Origin: Streptomyces spongiae
GTDB lineage: Bacteria > Actinomycetota > Actinomycetes > Streptomycetales > Streptomycetaceae
Length of the DNA stretch: 42,325 nt
Reading direction: 5' to 3'
Assembly: GCF_009377185.1 (NCBI RefSeq)
Contig: NZ_VJZC01000027.1
Span: 1 to 42,325 of the forward strand
Shown piece after piece: positions 41,110-42,325 of this stretch. Both the position numbers and the translations under genes were made by a program. Position 1 is the first letter of the stretch. Every line of letters starts with the position of its first letter. Below the pieces are notes generated by a model. That model was given only the letters and a program-made list of their open reading frames with translations. It had not been told where the DNA came from and searched no databases.

Positions 41110-42183
41110 ATGCACGTGACAACCTTACGATCGATACTCCCCAAACGCCACAGAGCCCTCTTCCTCGTCCTGCTCGCCCTGGTCACCACGATCCCCGCGC
41201 TCGGCCTGGTCGTGACGGCGGGCAGCGGTGAGGCGGAGGCCCACGGCACCCCCATGAAACCGGGCAGCCGCACCTTCCTGTGCTGGCAGGACGGGCTGAC
41301 CGACACCGGTGAGATCAAACCGGTCAACCCGGCCTGCAAGGCGGCGCAGCAGGTCAGCGGCACCACGCCGTTCTACAACTGGTTCTCCGTGCTCCGCTCG
41401 GACGGAGCGGGCCGCACCCGCGGCTTCGTCCCCGACGGCCAGCTGTGCAGCGGCGGCAACACCAACTTCACGGGGTTCAACACGCCCAGCAAGGACTGGC
41501 CGCTGACCCACCTCACCTCGGGCGCGACCGTCGACTTCTCGTACAACGCGTGGGCGGCGCACCCGGGCTGGTTCTACGTCTACATCACCAAGGACGGCTT
41601 CGACCCGACGAAGACGCTCACCTGGAACGACATGGAGGAGCGGCCGTTCCTGAGCGTCGACCACCCGCCGCTGAACGGCTCCCCGGGCACGGTCGAGGCC
41701 AACTACTCCTGGCGGGGTCAGCTTCCCGCCAACAAGTCCGGCCGCCACCTCATCTACATGGTGTGGCAGCGCTCCGACAGCCAGGAGACCTTCTACTCCT
41801 GCTCGGACATCGTCTTCGACGGCGGCAACGGCGAGGTGACCGGCGTCAAGGAGCCGGGCAACCCCACCGACCCCGTACCGGGCCAGTGCTCGGCGACCCG
41901 CCGTACGACGGGCAGCTGGAGCGGCGGCTACCAGTCCGAGGTGACCGTCAAGAACACCGGTGACGTGCCGATGCTGGGCTGGATGGTCGACTGGACGCTG
42001 CCGAGCGGGCAGTCGGTCAGAAGCCTGTGGAGCGGCAACGCCACCTACAGCGGACAGAACGTGATGGTCCACAACGTCGACTGGAACGGGTCGCTGGATC
42101 CGGGCGAGAGCACGACGTTCGGGTACGTGGCGGACGGCTCGGGAGGTGATCCCGCCACGAGCCTGGCCTGCCGGGTGGGCTGA
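41110..42183 (+). CDS. AA10 lytic polysaccharide monooxygenase with C-terminal CBM2, TTA-containing
   Basis: A 357-residue secreted copper enzyme that oxidatively cleaves crystalline polysaccharide, here most likely cellulose. The long signal peptide (residues 1-44) ends AEA, exposing His45 as mature residue 1. His45 and His151 (NAWAAHPGWF) form the copper histidine brace. After the AA10 domain (45 to about 245), a Pro/Gly linker leads to a CBM2 domain (about 258-357), CSATRRTTGSWSGGYQSEVT and the surface Trp in HNVDWNGSL. Its layout resembles CelS2 of S. coelicolor. GAAGGAG is eight bases before the ATG. Codon 6 is TTA (41125-41127), a bldA signal. Upstream CebR boxes predict cellobiose induction. 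Confidence 0.93.
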   Translation: MHVTTLRSILPKRHRALFLVLLALVTTIPALGLVVTAGSGEAEAHGTPMKPGSRTFLCWQDGLTDTGEIKPVNPACKAAQQVSGTTPFYNWFSVLRSDGAGRTRGFVPDGQLCSGGNTNFTGFNTPSKDWPLTHLTSGATVDFSYNAWAAHPGWFYVYITKDGFDPTKTLTWNDMEERPFLSVDHPPLNGSPGTVEANYSWRGQLPANKSGRHLIYMVWQRSDSQETFYSCSDIVFDGGNGEVTGVKEPGNPTDPVPGQCSATRRTTGSWSGGYQSEVTVKNTGDVPMLGWMVDWTLPSGQSVRSLWSGNATYSGQNVMVHNVDWNGSLDPGESTTFGYVADGSGGDPATSLACRVG

Positions 42184-42213
42184 GGGCCCTCCCGGCCGGT
42201 CGCGGAGCCGGGG

Positions 42214-42269
42214 CGGCTCGGGGCGGACCGGGTGCGCGGGCGATACCTGCTCACCCGGTCCGCGAGCCG
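42214..42269 (+). terminator. Hairpin terminator after the LPMO gene
   Basis: GCGGACCGGGTG (42223-42234) pairs with CACCCGGTCCGC (42252-42263). The stem extends outward as CGGCTC/GAGCCG after a 3-base bulge. It begins 30 bp after the stop. The remaining bases to 42325 hold nothing else recognisable. Confidence 0.75.
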
Positions 42270-42325
42270 TGCCGGTCCCCGGGGGGAAGGGGCCGACACG
42301 GGTGGGGCCTGGCTTGAGGTGACTG

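Noticed and set aside
1..42325. CRISPR arrays, tRNA/rRNA genes, insertion sequences, prophage genes
   Set aside because: No regularly spaced direct repeats, no cloverleaf-like sequence and no transposase or integrase motifs were recognised. A tRNA search program would settle this.

Overview
The window is high-GC actinobacterial DNA, almost certainly Streptomyces. The evidence is strong G/C third-position bias, GTG starts, leaderless promoters (TAnnnT six bases before the start codon), ATGA/GTGA/TGATG gene overlaps, rare TTA codons, and intergenic repeats typical of the genus. From memory, the gene order ngcEFG - rok7B7 - xylFGH - dxs - permease ... fadBA - rnd matches the S. coelicolor SCO6005-SCO6027 neighbourhood. 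I ran no alignment.

Layout. 1-1.8 kb: end of a LuxR-type regulator and a leaderless RNase D gene. 1.9-8.7 kb: a divergent beta-mannoside locus, with a CUT1 ABC transporter on the minus strand and a GH2 beta-mannosidase plus LacI regulator on the plus strand; two ACCGGT-centred operator candidates lie between them. 8.9-12.3 kb: fatty-acid beta-oxidation pair fadA-fadB. 12.3-14.9 kb: a PLL/propeller-like protein, a small NYN-like protein and an alpha/beta hydrolase. 14.96-23.99 kb: a six-gene minus-strand operon that is an FxSxx-COOH (Fxs) ribosomal-peptide system. 24.2-27.8 kb: an amino-acid permease and dxs. 28.0-31.4 kb: xylose-type ABC transporter xylFGH, preceded by the ROK regulator rok7B7 (31.5-32.8 kb). 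32.9-36.5 kb: N-acetylglucosamine/chitobiose-type transporter ngcEFG. 37.0-40.8 kb: secreted GH92 alpha-mannosidase. 41.1-42.2 kb: secreted AA10 LPMO with a CBM2 domain, behind CebR boxes.

Most interesting region. The Fxs operon encodes a 66-residue precursor ending in FDSSI, a radical-SAM/SPASM maturase (FxsB), an AAC(3)-like acetyltransferase, a small TIR protein, FxsC, and a 1312-residue FxsT protein (KGGTGRT ATPase + TIR-like + NB-ARC + TPR). Three details stand out. The precursor contains a TTA codon, predicting bldA control. The C-terminal half of FxsB looks like an HExxH peptide-modification domain whose metal motif has decayed to EGVQQ. Of three TIR-like domains, only the small stand-alone protein keeps the catalytic-type glutamate; FxsC has Gln and FxsT has Val there. 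The overall picture is a cyclised signal or effector peptide coupled to STAND/TIR signalling proteins, possibly defence or developmental signalling; its function is not established.

The flanks form a sugar-scavenging island: three sugar ABC transporters, two mannosidases and a cellulose-type LPMO, with candidate sites for LacI, ROK, DasR and CebR regulators. All hairpins, operators and codon observations were read by eye from the sequence.
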